The notes beneath the pieces are model-generated. The model worked only from the letters and a program-made list of their open reading frames with translations, ran no database searches and was not told the origin of the DNA. Of a DNA stretch of 64,000 nt, positions 8,875 to 17,375 are shown in pieces (position 1 is the first letter of the stretch; the number at the start of each line of letters is the position of its first letter). Made by a program: the position numbers and the translations under genes. The DNA lies in NCBI RefSeq assembly GCF_004364245.1, contig NZ_SOAV01000001.1:434001-498000 (forward strand), given 5' to 3'. The DNA is from Streptomyces sp. BK208 (GTDB lineage Bacteria; Actinomycetota; Actinomycetes; Streptomycetales; Streptomycetaceae).

Positions 8875-9762
8875 ATGCGCATCGGACTGCTCGGCACCGG
8901 CCCCTGGGCGGACATGACGCACGCCCCCGCCCTGGCCGGGCACGACGGGCTGGACTTCGCGGGAGTGTGGGGGCGTCGCCCGGATGCCGCCGGGGAGCTG
9001 GCGCGGCGGCACGGCACGCGCGCCTACGACGACGTCGACGCCCTGCTGGCCGACGTGGAGGCCGTCGCCGTCGCGCTGCCTCCGGCCGTACAGGCCTCTC
9101 TGGCGGTGCGCGCGGCGCGGGCCGGGTGCCATCTGCTGCTCGACAAGCCGCTCGCGCCGACGGTGGAGCAGGGGCGGGCGGTGGCGGAGGCGGTGCGGAC
9201 GGCGGGGGTCGCCTCGGTGGTCTTCTTCACCACCCGGTTCCAGCCCGAGACCGGGGCGTGGATCACGGAACAGGCGGCCGAGGACGGCTGGTTCACCGCG
9301 CGGGCGCAGTGGCTCGGCGCCGTGTTCGGCGACGGTGACAGCCCGTTCGCCGACTCGCCGTGGCGGCGGGAGAAGGGTGCCCTGTGGGACGTGGGCCCGC
9401 ACGCGCTGTCCGTGCTGCTGCCGGTCCTCGGTGACGCCCGGCGCGTGGCGGCGGCCGCGCCGGGCCCCGGCGACACCGTCCACCTGGTCCTCGACCACAC
9501 CGGCGGCGCGTCCAGCACGCTCACGCTGAGCCTGACGGCGCCGTCCGCCGCGGCGGGAGCCTCGGTGGAGCTGCGCGGCCGGGCCGGCGTGACGCTGCTC
9601 CCGGAGACCGCGGAGGGCGCGGTGCCCGCCCTGCGACGGGCCGCGGACGCGCTGCTCACCGCGGCCGGCGGCGGGCGCCCGCATCCGTGCGACGCGGCGT
9701 TCGGACTGCGGGTCACCGAGATCCTCGCCGAGGCCGAGGCCCTGCTGACCCACCGGGGTTGA
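8875..9762 (+). CDS. Gfo/Idh/MocA family NAD(P)-dependent oxidoreductase
   Basis: 295 residues. The N terminus MRIGLLGTGPWADMTHAPAL is a Rossmann dinucleotide-binding loop (GTGPWA). The family motif DKPLAPT is present (LLLDKPLAPTVEQG), giving the Lys that usually aids catalysis. A WDVGPHALSVLLPVLG segment matches the C-terminal domain. Members oxidise or reduce sugars, inositols and related alcohols; the substrate is unknown. Start chosen at the ATG after GGAAAGGCGG. The gene stands alone between two leftward genes. Confidence 0.82.
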   Translation: MRIGLLGTGPWADMTHAPALAGHDGLDFAGVWGRRPDAAGELARRHGTRAYDDVDALLADVEAVAVALPPAVQASLAVRAARAGCHLLLDKPLAPTVEQGRAVAEAVRTAGVASVVFFTTRFQPETGAWITEQAAEDGWFTARAQWLGAVFGDGDSPFADSPWRREKGALWDVGPHALSVLLPVLGDARRVAAAAPGPGDTVHLVLDHTGGASSTLTLSLTAPSAAAGASVELRGRAGVTLLPETAEGAVPALRRAADALLTAAGGGRPHPCDAAFGLRVTEILAEAEALLTHRG

Positions 9763-9916
9763 CCTCGGTCAGCCTCGGGGCCGCACCGGCCGCCCCCACG
9801 ATGCGATCACGGCGAGGACCGTCTCCCCTCGCGCTCCCGTCGGGACCGGTGCGCGGCACCGGGGCACGTCCACGGTCGGCCCAGGGCCGGACGTCCCCCG
9901 GTGCGGTCGGTCGGGG

Positions 9917-10816
9917 TCAGCGCACGGCGTGCGCGGGACGGAAGTTGATCCGCTCCCGCACGACCGGGTAGCCGGCCTTGGCGAAGTTGGCGGCCATGGG
10001 GTGGTTGCCCCGGTCCGTCGCGGCGGTGACGGACTCCGCGCCCCGCTCGACCAGGAAGTGGGTGCACTCGGCCAGCAGGTCGAAGGCGTACCCGTGCCCG
10101 CGGTGCTCCGGCAGGACGCCGACGAAGCCGACGCACGGGCCGGACGGGTTGTGCGCGGGGATGTGCATGCCCACGAGTTCCCCCTGCGGGGTGTGGGCCA
10201 GCTGCCACCACTCCCGCGGTGACGGGCACCAGTGGAAGAAGTCGAGCTCCGCCTGCGCGGCCCGGTCGAGACCGCCCGCCGCGATCTCCATCAGCGCGTG
10301 TGCGTCCAGGGTGACGGAGTGGATGCGGCGCAGCGCGTCGAAGAACACCGCGTCGTCGGGCTCGGCGCGGAAGTCCAGACGGCCGGGTCGCTCGGGGAGC
10401 CCGCACTCCGGTGTCCACCGGTACAGGAAGCGCTCGACCAGGAGGTCGTAACCGGCCGCCCGTGCGGCGGCGAAGCGTGCCTCGGTGGCGGTGCGCGCGG
10501 CGGGGTCCTCGCGCCAGGTGCCGGGCGGGTTCAGTTCCAGCTCGACCTGCCAGGGCGCGGTGCGCAGGAGTTCGGCTCCGGCCTCCTCCTCGCCCTCGGC
10601 CACGTCGAACCAGTTGACGTTGACGGGCTCGGTGTCGTCGGGACCGCCCCACCAGGCGGCCCGGGCGACGACGGTGCCGTCGCGCAGGGCGACGCGCTTC
10701 CAGTCGGGGCGGTGGACGGTGCGCCGGTGAGCCTCGCGGGCGCCCAGCGGGTCGGGCAGGGTGTCGAAGAGATGGGCGTCGCTCGCGTCGAGCGCGCGGA
10801 TGACCAGATCGGTCAC
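9917..10816 (-). CDS. GNAT family N-acetyltransferase, double-domain
   Basis: 299 residues, about twice a single GNAT domain. The C-terminal half carries the acetyl-CoA loop region (GFVGVLPEHRGHGYAFDLLA) followed by TDRGNHPMAANFAKAGYPVV, a standard GNAT ending. The N-terminal half is a degenerate GNAT-like domain. Acceptor unknown. GTG start with GGAGGAA five bases upstream; the much longer open frame upstream is an artefact of G+C content. An 18-codon ORF ends 37 bases upstream on the same strand. Confidence 0.8.
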   Translation of the reverse strand: MTDLVIRALDASDAHLFDTLPDPLGAREAHRRTVHRPDWKRVALRDGTVVARAAWWGGPDDTEPVNVNWFDVAEGEEEAGAELLRTAPWQVELELNPPGTWREDPAARTATEARFAAARAAGYDLLVERFLYRWTPECGLPERPGRLDFRAEPDDAVFFDALRRIHSVTLDAHALMEIAAGGLDRAAQAELDFFHWCPSPREWWQLAHTPQGELVGMHIPAHNPSGPCVGFVGVLPEHRGHGYAFDLLAECTHFLVERGAESVTAATDRGNHPMAANFAKAGYPVVRERINFRPAHAVR

Positions 10817-10853
10817 GGTTCCTCCGGGAGGTGTACGCGTGGTGCGCTCCCGG

Positions 10854-10910
10854 TCAGTCGAGGTACGCCGGGACTCCGGGGCGGGAGCGCGAGGGTGTGA
10901 TGCACTGCAT
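10854..10910 (-). CDS. Possible 18-residue leader peptide upstream of the GNAT gene
   Basis: ATG preceded by AAGGAGGGCCGAGCC, a near-perfect ribosome site, then MQCITPSRSRPGVPAYLD and TGA. The stop lies 37 bases before the GTG of the acetyltransferase. No homology can be recognised at this length. The strong ribosome site and position suggest a translated leader that could attenuate or couple expression of the downstream gene, but this rests only on those two facts. Confidence 0.4.
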   Translation of the reverse strand: MQCITPSRSRPGVPAYLD

Positions 10911-11022
10911 GGCTCGGCCCTCCTTCCGTCGGTCTCGGGGCGCCTGGCACACGGTACGGGGCACCGCACGAGTCCCGCGACCGCTTTTTCCTCCGAGCGC
11001 CGCCTCCGCACCGCCGCACTGC

Positions 11023-11134
11023 CGTACCGACGTACCGACGTACCGACGTACCGACGTACCGCCCGCTGCCGTACCGACGTACCGCCCGCTGCCGTACCGA
11101 AGTACCGCCCGCTGCCGTACGACGTACCGCCCGC
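11023..11134. repeat. GTAC-rich tandem repeat in a divergent promoter region
   Basis: Five contiguous copies of CGTACCGA/C (11023-11062) run into four copies of a 23-base unit, CGTACCGACGTACCG plus CCCGCTGC (from 11047), the third with one substitution and the fourth with a one-base deletion. Every unit contains the GTAC palindrome. It lies between the leftward leader/GNAT genes and the rightward PP2C gene, so it could affect both promoters. Confidence 0.85.
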
Positions 11135-11182
11135 ACCTGCTCTCCGCGTGCGTGCGGTGCGGTGGCGTAGGAGCGTGGTGGT

Positions 11183-12289
11183 GTGCGAAAGGTGTCCGCC
11201 CCGCCACCGCGCCGGGGCGAGGAACGGCGGAGCTGGCTGAGCGGGGCGCCACCGCCCCGTTGGGTGCGGGTGCTGCCGCCGGCCCTCGTCGCGGCGATCT
11301 GCGCGGCGACCCTGCTCAGTCGCGAACCGCTGGAGATCGGCTTCCTGCTGGGCGCCATCCCGCCGCTGGCCGTCCTGTCGTACGGCCCGCTGGCGACCGC
11401 CTTGCTGGGCGGTGTGGTGGTCGCGCTGCTGCACATCCCGGCGCTCCAGCTCGACCGGCCGGGCGACGCCGACCTGCTGACCATCGTCTTCGTCGCCGTG
11501 CTGAGCGTCTTCGTGTCCTTCGTGCGCAGTCGCCGTGACGCCCAGCTGGGTCTGGAACGCACGGTCGCCGAGGCCGCCCAGCGTGCCGTCGCTCCCCCTC
11601 TGCCCGAGCGGGTCGGAGCGGTGCGCTGCACGGGGCTGTACCGGGCGGCGCAGCGCGGGACGCTGGTCGGCGGCGACTTCTTCGACGTGCGGGACGGGCC
11701 CTTCGGCATCCGGGTGGTGATGGGGGACGTGCAGGGGCACGGTCTGTCGGCGGTGTCCACGGTCGCCTCGCTGCTGGGGGCGTTCCGGGAGGCGGTGCTC
11801 GACCAGCCGGACCTCGCGTCGGTGGCGGGGCGCCTGGACCGCAGGCTGCTGGTGGACTCGGCGGACGCGCGGCACGCGGAGCTGTTCGCGACCGCCGCGC
11901 TGCTGGAGTTCTCCGCAGACGCCGCCGAGGTGCGCGTCGTCGTCTGCGGCAACCCGCCGCCGCTGCTGCTGCGGGGTGCCGACGCCGGGGAGCTGGAGGT
12001 GGCGCCGTGGACGCCGCTCGGGCTGGGCCTCGCGGACGCCGGGACCATCGAGGCGTGCACCGTGTCGCTGCGTCCCGGCGACCGGTTGTTCCTCGCCTCC
12101 GACGGCGTGGTCGAGGCGAGGGACGGCAGCGGCGCGTTCTATCCGCTGGCGGAACGGCTGAGCGCGCTGGCCGGCGAGGATGCGGCCGCGCTCCCGGACC
12201 TCGTCTGGGCGGACCTCGTGCACTTCTGCCCGGACGTGCAGGACGACGTGACGATGCTCGTGCTCACTCCTTCGCCGGCCGGCCGGTGA
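11183..12289 (+). CDS. Membrane-anchored PP2C (SpoIIE/RsbU-type) serine/threonine phosphatase
   Basis: 368 residues. The first 120 contain three or four hydrophobic helices ([47 protein letters not shown]). The rest is a PP2C-type SpoIIE domain with metal-binding Asp residues in [28 protein letters not shown] and [10 protein letters not shown]. Such proteins typically dephosphorylate anti-sigma-factor antagonists. GTG start after GGAG. It has no N-terminal sensor domain beyond the membrane part. Its last 26 bases overlap the end of the convergent MMPL gene. Confidence 0.85.
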   Translation: MRKVSAPPPRRGEERRSWLSGAPPPRWVRVLPPALVAAICAATLLSREPLEIGFLLGAIPPLAVLSYGPLATALLGGVVVALLHIPALQLDRPGDADLLTIVFVAVLSVFVSFVRSRRDAQLGLERTVAEAAQRAVAPPLPERVGAVRCTGLYRAAQRGTLVGGDFFDVRDGPFGIRVVMGDVQGHGLSAVSTVASLLGAFREAVLDQPDLASVAGRLDRRLLVDSADARHAELFATAALLEFSADAAEVRVVVCGNPPPLLLRGADAGELEVAPWTPLGLGLADAGTIEACTVSLRPGDRLFLASDGVVEARDGSGAFYPLAERLSALAGEDAAALPDLVWADLVHFCPDVQDDVTMLVLTPSPAGR

Positions 12290-14528
12290 CCGCCCGCTCC
12301 CCCGCCCCCTCCGCGTCGATGTGCGGCAGGATCCGGTCGAGCCACCGCGGTGTCCACCAGGCGTGCCGTCCCAGCAGCGTCATCACGGCCGGCACCAGGA
12401 GCAGGCGTACGACGGTGGCGTCGATGAGCACGCTCACCGCCAGGCCGAGTCCGAGCATCTTGACCACGATGCTGTCGCTGATGAGGAAGGCCGCGAAGAC
12501 GCTGACCATGATCAGCGCCGCGCAGGTGATGACCCGTGCGGTGATCTCCAGGGCGTGCGCCACCGCCCCCTCGGCGTCCCCGGTGCGCAGCCACGCCTCG
12601 CGCACCCGGGAGAGCAGGAAGATCTCGTAGTCCATGCTCAGACCGAAGATGATCGCGAACATCATCATCGGGACGTAGCTCTCGACGGGCACGGTGCCGG
12701 ACACCCCGAGCGCCGGGCCGCCCCAGCCCCACTGAAAGACGGCCACGACGACGCCGTAGGAGGCGGCGATCGACAGCACGTTGAGGACGGCGGCCTTGAC
12801 GGCGACCAGGAGGCCGCGGAAGACGGCGAGGATGATCAGGAAGGCCAGCGCGACGACGACCGCGATGATGAGCGGCAGCCGCTCGGCGACGATGTCGCGG
12901 AAGTCCACCTGTGACGCGGTGGTGCCGGTGACGTAGCCCTTGGCGTCGGTGCCGGCGACCGCGTGCGGCAGGGTGCTGTCGGCCAGCCGGTCGGTGAGGC
13001 CGGTGGTGGCGGCGCTCTGCGGGGCGTGCTCGGGGTAGACGGTGGCGAGCAGCACGTCGCCGTCCTGGGTCGCGGTCACCGGTGTCACCGCCGCCGTGCC
13101 GGACACGTCGCCGAGGCTCTCGGTGACGCGCGAGGCGAGGTCCGAACGCTGCGACTCGGGCACCCCGCTCTGGTCGACGACCACGGTCAGCGGACCGTTG
13201 GAGCCGGGCCCGAAGGCCTCGGACATCAGGTCGTACGCCCGCCGGTCGGTGAAGGACGTGGGGTCGGCGCCGTCGCCGATGTGGCCGAGCTGGATCGAGA
13301 AGACGGGGACGGCCAGAACGACGAGGGCCGCCACGCCGCCGGCCAGGAAGTACCAGGGCCGCCGCTCCACACGCCGTGCGTAGCGGTGCCAGGTGCCGTG
13401 CGGCTCGGCGCCCGGCTCCGCGTCGGTCTCCGCGACGGGCCGGCGTACCCGCAGGCGGTCGACGTGCCGCCCGAGGAGGCCCAGCAGGGCGGGGACCAGG
13501 GTCAGGGCGCCCAGGACGGCCGAGACGACGGTGACGGCCGCGGCGATGCCGAGCTTGCCGATGAAGGACACGCCGGACGCGTACAGGCCGAGCAGCGCGA
13601 CGACCACCGTGCAGCCGGAGACCAGGACCGCCCGGCCGCTGGTCCCGGTGGCGTGACCGGCCGCCCGCACCGGGTCGGCGCCGTCCATGAGGTTCTGCCG
13701 GTGCCGGGTCATCAGGAACAGGGCGTAGTCGATGCCGACGCCCAGGCCGATCATGGTGGCCAGCGTCGGGGACACGGTGGCGAAGGTGAACGCCGCGGCG
13801 AGCAGGCCGAGACAGGCCAGGCCGCCGACCACCCCGATCAGCGCCGTCACCAGCGGGGCGACGGCGGCCAGTACGCTGCCGAAGCCGATCAGCAGGACGA
13901 CGATCGCGACGCCGAAGCCGATGAGTTCGCTCACCCGGTCGTCGGCATCGGGGCGGGCCAGCTCGCCGAGCGCCCCGCCGTACTCGACCTCGGCGCCCGC
14001 CGAGCGCAACGGCCGGACCGCGTCGTCGACCCCGTGCAGATAGCCGTCGCCCAGCTGGGAGGGCTGGATGTCGAAGCGGACGGTGAGGTAGCCGGTACGG
14101 CCGTCCGCGGCCAGCGGGCCCTCGTCGTGTCCGCCCGTGGAACCGGTGGCCGGCGGGGCGGTGAGCGGGTTCTGTGCGGACAGGACGTGCGGCAGCTTCT
14201 GCAGATCGCCCACCGTGCCGGCCATCTGGGAGTCCAGCGAGGTCAGCGCCTTCTCGTCGTGCACGACGATCTGGCTGCTGTAGCCGCCGGCCGCCGGATC
14301 GTGCCGTTGCAGGACGTCAAGACCCTGCTGGGACTGGGACGAGGGGAGGGTGAAGTCGTCGGAGTAGTCCCCGCCGAAGGAGCGGTCGGCCAGGGTCAGC
14401 GCCACCAGGGCGACCAGCCAGCCGGCCACCACGATCAGCCCGTGCCGGGCACACCACTCGCCCCAGCGCCGCAGTCCCCGCGCCCCCGCCGTCCCCTGTC
14501 CCCCGGCGCCGGTGCGCCTGCGTGCCAT
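12264..14528 (-). CDS. MMPL family RND-type transporter
   Basis: 754 residues in the two-repeat RND layout: an N-terminal helix ([17 protein letters not shown]), a large outer loop, a block of helices around 210-390 with the family motif [18 protein letters not shown], a second loop, and a second block with [18 protein letters not shown]. These Asp-Tyr motifs carry the proton-relay Asp. MMPL proteins export lipids, antibiotics or other hydrophobic compounds; the substrate is unknown. Start at [10 protein letters not shown] with AGAAGGA upstream; an ATG nine codons earlier is an alternative. It diverges from the small gene at 14762 and overlaps the PP2C gene end by 26 bases. Confidence 0.87.
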   Translation of the reverse strand: MARRRTGAGGQGTAGARGLRRWGEWCARHGLIVVAGWLVALVALTLADRSFGGDYSDDFTLPSSQSQQGLDVLQRHDPAAGGYSSQIVVHDEKALTSLDSQMAGTVGDLQKLPHVLSAQNPLTAPPATGSTGGHDEGPLAADGRTGYLTVRFDIQPSQLGDGYLHGVDDAVRPLRSAGAEVEYGGALGELARPDADDRVSELIGFGVAIVVLLIGFGSVLAAVAPLVTALIGVVGGLACLGLLAAAFTFATVSPTLATMIGLGVGIDYALFLMTRHRQNLMDGADPVRAAGHATGTSGRAVLVSGCTVVVALLGLYASGVSFIGKLGIAAAVTVVSAVLGALTLVPALLGLLGRHVDRLRVRRPVAETDAEPGAEPHGTWHRYARRVERRPWYFLAGGVAALVVLAVPVFSIQLGHIGDGADPTSFTDRRAYDLMSEAFGPGSNGPLTVVVDQSGVPESQRSDLASRVTESLGDVSGTAAVTPVTATQDGDVLLATVYPEHAPQSAATTGLTDRLADSTLPHAVAGTDAKGYVTGTTASQVDFRDIVAERLPLIIAVVVALAFLIILAVFRGLLVAVKAAVLNVLSIAASYGVVVAVFQWGWGGPALGVSGTVPVESYVPMMMFAIIFGLSMDYEIFLLSRVREAWLRTGDAEGAVAHALEITARVITCAALIMVSVFAAFLISDSIVVKMLGLGLAVSVLIDATVVRLLLVPAVMTLLGRHAWWTPRWLDRILPHIDAEGAGERAVTGRPAKE

Positions 14529-14761
14529 CGCCGTGGTCCTTCTGCCGGGGCTCATACGCTCGGTCGCTCCATTACACGCCGAGGCGTCCCGGGCGGCATG
14601 TCGGAGCCGGTCCCGCCGTCGGCTCCGGACACGTCGGAGCCGGTCCGGCGGACCGCTCCGGATGCGGCGGCCGCATTGGCATTGAATGGTGTTATCGGGA
14701 TATTCGGGACCGACAACAGCACGGCACCGAAGCAGCGATCCGGACCCGAGGAGCACTGATC

Positions 14762-14983
14762 ATGTCGATGTCACAGCCCGACGCCTCCCGACCCTCCGAA
14801 CCCCGTGCGGACGACGACCGCGCCACTCCGGACCACCTGCTCCACGCCCGCACCGGCACGGAGGTGTCCCCGGAGGACCTCGTCCTGGCGGCCGGCCGGG
14901 ACGTCACCCCGGAGAATCTGGAGTGGGCCAGGCGCAAGCTGGCCGAGGAGGGCCCCTCGGCCCTCGACAAGCTGCTGCCCTGA
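14762..14983 (+). CDS. Small acidic conserved protein, function unknown
   Basis: 73 residues, soluble, rich in Asp/Glu/Arg, ending NLEWARRKLAEEGPSALDKL LP. The pattern of TPEDLV/TPENL repeats (VSPEDLVLAAGRDVTPENLE) suggests a short helical protein. The ATG follows GAGGAG at good spacing, and the preceding 90 bases are unusually A+T-rich for this genome (around GTTATCGGGATATTC), consistent with a promoter. A perfect terminator hairpin follows at once. I recognise no named family. Confidence 0.72.
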   Translation: MSMSQPDASRPSEPRADDDRATPDHLLHARTGTEVSPEDLVLAAGRDVTPENLEWARRKLAEEGPSALDKLLP

Positions 14984-14994
14984 CAGCGGCGCGG

Positions 14995-15030
14995 AGCCCC
15001 CTGCCGGACCTGGTCGTCCGGCAGGGGGCT
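14995..15030. terminator. Perfect 15-bp hairpin terminator
   Basis: AGCCCCCTGCCGGAC, a six-base loop, then GTCCGGCAGGGGGCT with no mismatch, starting 12 bases after the small acidic gene. It sits between converging genes and can serve both strands. Confidence 0.8.
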
Positions 15031-15039
15031 CTGCGTGTC

Positions 15040-15106
15040 GTGTGCCTGTGTCTGCTCGTGTGCCTGTGTCTGGTCGTGTGCCTGTGCCTGTGCCTGTGTC
15101 TGTGCC
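15040..15106. repeat. TGTGCC/TGTGTC hexamer repeat
   Basis: A run of roughly ten hexamers of the form TGTGCC or TGTGTC, broken by TGCTCG/TGGTCG, just past the terminator and before the end of the convergent gene. It is simple-sequence DNA in a 150-base gap and probably varies in length between strains. Confidence 0.7.
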
Positions 15107-15135
15107 GTCTGTCGCGCGGTCCCGGGAGCGCCGCC

Positions 15136-15612
15136 TCAGCGCTCCGGCAGCTCCGTCTCGTCCTCCACCACGTGCACCGCGGCCTCCTCGGCTCCGGCCG
15201 CTCCGCCGTCGATGCCGACGTCCTCCGCGATCGTCTCCTTGGTCGTGTCGGTGCGTACGCCCTCGTCGGGCGCGACCAGGCGGCCCGAACGGTCGGTGCC
15301 CGCCTCCGGGTCGACCGGCTCGCCCTCGCCGCCGGGCTCGTCGCCCACCCCGTCCCCCTCGGGCACCGGCACGTCCGGCACCTCCTCGGCCAGCCGTTCG
15401 TCGAGGGTCTCGCCCTCCTGCTGCTCGGCGGCCGTGGTGCCGTGCTTGGTCACGCCCAGGGGCTTCTCCGGCGGGGAGTAGCCCTCGTCGAGCGTGTCGT
15501 CGTAGGTCCGCTCGTCGAGGGCGTCCTGGAGGTCGAGGGGCGCGGCGTCCTCCTGCTCCTCGTTGCTACCGGTGGGCTGGTAGACGTCGTCTGCCATCGG
15601 GTCCGTGCCCAT
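15136..15612 (-). CDS. Acidic DUF5709-like protein, function unknown
   Basis: 158 residues, strongly acidic and low in hydrophobic residues, so probably soluble and partly disordered. MADDVYQPTG near the N terminus, then LDEGYSPPEKPLGVTKHGTT followed by AEQQEGETLDERLAEEVPDV, is the pattern I associate with DUF5709, a conserved actinobacterial family. Start at MGTDPMADD because GAGAGGAC precedes it; an ATG 11 codons earlier and one five codons later are alternatives. Role unknown. Confidence 0.75.
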   Translation of the reverse strand: MGTDPMADDVYQPTGSNEEQEDAAPLDLQDALDERTYDDTLDEGYSPPEKPLGVTKHGTTAAEQQEGETLDERLAEEVPDVPVPEGDGVGDEPGGEGEPVDPEAGTDRSGRLVAPDEGVRTDTTKETIAEDVGIDGGAAGAEEAAVHVVEDETELPER

Positions 15613-15692
15613 CGCTGCCGTCCTCTCGCGCTCGCGTCGGCTCATGGTCCAGCTGTCTCGCTGTCCGGTTCGCGTTTCCCGATCCGCGATCT

Positions 15693-17192
15693 TTAACCCG
15701 GGGGTGCGACGCGGATCTCCAGGTCGGTGACGTGGTGCGGGGTCCAGTCACGGGCGTAGCCGGGCGCGGTGCCGCCCGGGCCGGTGAGGGCGGCGACCGG
15801 CATCCGCCGGGCGGTGTCCAGGATCTCGGCGGCGGTGGTGTTCTCGTTGTTGCCGCTGATGTCGCCGGAGGAGCAGCCGGTGTAGTAGCCGATCGGGATG
15901 GATTCGTGCCCGGTGACCAGACAGGGCGGGCGGACCCCGAGCGCGTGCAGTTCGTCGGCGACCCGGGCCCAGTCCTCGCGGCTTGCCACGTTGCCGTTCA
16001 CGGTTCCGGCGAGGACCGAGACCTGGACCGCCAGATGCCCGGCCACCGCGAGCGCGACCAGCGTCGCGACCACCGGCCGCCACCGGTCGCGCCCGGTCCT
16101 GACCAGGTGCCACAGCGCGTCGGCGACCGGAAGGGCGAGCAGGGCGTAGGCGGGCTGGAGGAAGCGGGGTGCCGCGTATCCGATCATGAACAGGTACGGC
16201 ACCGCGGCCGTGACGGCGCAGGCGAGCGGGAGCAGCGTGGCGGTGGCGCGACGGGCCCGGACCGCGACGACCGCGCCGAGGACGGCGACGGCCGGGAGGA
16301 GCACCCACCACAGGATGACGACCGGGTGCGGCATCGCTCCGGTGCACGGGCGGCACAGGCCCCGCCCGCCCAGGCTGCGCATCTGGTCGTCGACCGCGAT
16401 GTTCCAGCCGAGGCCGCCCTGGATCTCGGAGGCCCGCTCCAGTCGCTCCCCGACGCCGCCGTACCAGGCGTACGCCTCGATCACCCACTCCCCTCCCGCA
16501 GCGGCCAGCCCGCCCACGAGGGCGAGCAGCAGTGGCCAGTGGCGGCGCAGGAGGAGGTGGACGAGCAGGGGCAGGGACACCCAGACCGCGTCGGTGGGCC
16601 GCATGAGCGCCATCAGGGCCGCCCCGGCGGCCACACCCCACAGCGCGCCCCGGCCGTACCGTCCCCGTCCGGCTCCTCGGTCCCGTACGGCGCGCAGGGT
16701 GCAGCCCAGGGTGATCAGCGCGCCGATCGCGACCCAGTAGTTGGGCATGGCCTGCGGGCCGTAGAAGAGGGTCACCCACAGGCCGGCGAAGAAGGCGCCG
16801 GCCGTGGCGAGGACCCGCACCGGGAACAGGCCCCTCCAGGCGCGCAGCGCGAAGTACAGCCCCAGGCCCGACAGCACCGCGAGGTAGACGCGCAGAAGCT
16901 CGGTGGAGGCCGACCAGGAGGCGACGGGTGCCACCAGCAGGGAGACGCCTCGGGCGCGCGGGGCGCTGAAGAAGGCGGCCGGATGGTGGGTGGTGACCTG
17001 GCTGGTGTACACGATCTCGTCCCAGCCGAGTCCCATCGACGGGTGGACGAGGACGAGCTGCGCCAGGACGAAGACGGCGGCCACCGCCGCGACCGGCGCG
17101 TCGCCCCGGAGCCGGCGCGGGGGGCCGGGTGCCTTCCCCGCGTCGTGGCGCCGTCGTCCGTCGACGAGCACGGCGTTCGCGCCGTCGGCCAT
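15693..17192 (-). CDS. Polytopic membrane protein, GT-C glycosyltransferase-like
   Basis: 499 residues with roughly ten hydrophobic helices. The first outer loop contains GLGWDEIVYTSQ, an acidic motif in the place where GT-C (PMT/ArnT-like) enzymes carry a catalytic Asp. The C-terminal 100 residues form a soluble domain with several Cys. This suggests transfer of a lipid-phosphate-linked sugar at the outer membrane face, but similarity is by layout only. Start ATG with a GTGAGGGG site upstream. Leftward, ending 80 bases before the DUF5709-like gene. Confidence 0.65.
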   Translation of the reverse strand: MADGANAVLVDGRRRHDAGKAPGPPRRLRGDAPVAAVAAVFVLAQLVLVHPSMGLGWDEIVYTSQVTTHHPAAFFSAPRARGVSLLVAPVASWSASTELLRVYLAVLSGLGLYFALRAWRGLFPVRVLATAGAFFAGLWVTLFYGPQAMPNYWVAIGALITLGCTLRAVRDRGAGRGRYGRGALWGVAAGAALMALMRPTDAVWVSLPLLVHLLLRRHWPLLLALVGGLAAAGGEWVIEAYAWYGGVGERLERASEIQGGLGWNIAVDDQMRSLGGRGLCRPCTGAMPHPVVILWWVLLPAVAVLGAVVAVRARRATATLLPLACAVTAAVPYLFMIGYAAPRFLQPAYALLALPVADALWHLVRTGRDRWRPVVATLVALAVAGHLAVQVSVLAGTVNGNVASREDWARVADELHALGVRPPCLVTGHESIPIGYYTGCSSGDISGNNENTTAAEILDTARRMPVAALTGPGGTAPGYARDWTPHHVTDLEIRVAPPG

Positions 17193-17286
17193 CGTGCACC
17201 CCTCACCCCCGCTCCTCGCGAGGCCGCTCGTCCCTCACCTCCTCCCGCCTGTGGCGGGAGCCCCGGAACCCGGAAGACCAAGAAAG

Positions 17287-17313
17287 CCCGGTAAACCCGG
17301 TAAACCCGGAAAC
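17287..17313. repeat. Three 9-bp tandem repeats
   Basis: CCCGGTAAA, CCCGGTAAA, CCCGGAAAC in direct succession, in the 183-base gap between the leftward membrane gene and the end of the leftward GH65 gene. Upstream of the membrane gene's start, so possibly part of its promoter region. Confidence 0.5.
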
Positions 17314-17375
17314 CATGGTCAAACTAACCCGCGGGCCTCCGGGACGCAGGACGGAACTCGGCCAGTCGCGCGGTC

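Noticed and set aside
10831..11538. Rightward 235-codon open frame over the GTAC repeat
   Set aside because: Its reading crosses the tandem repeat and the PP2C start in a different frame and shows no domain or ribosome site.
17287..17313. CRISPR-like array
   Set aside because: The repeats are nine bases and contiguous, with no spacers.
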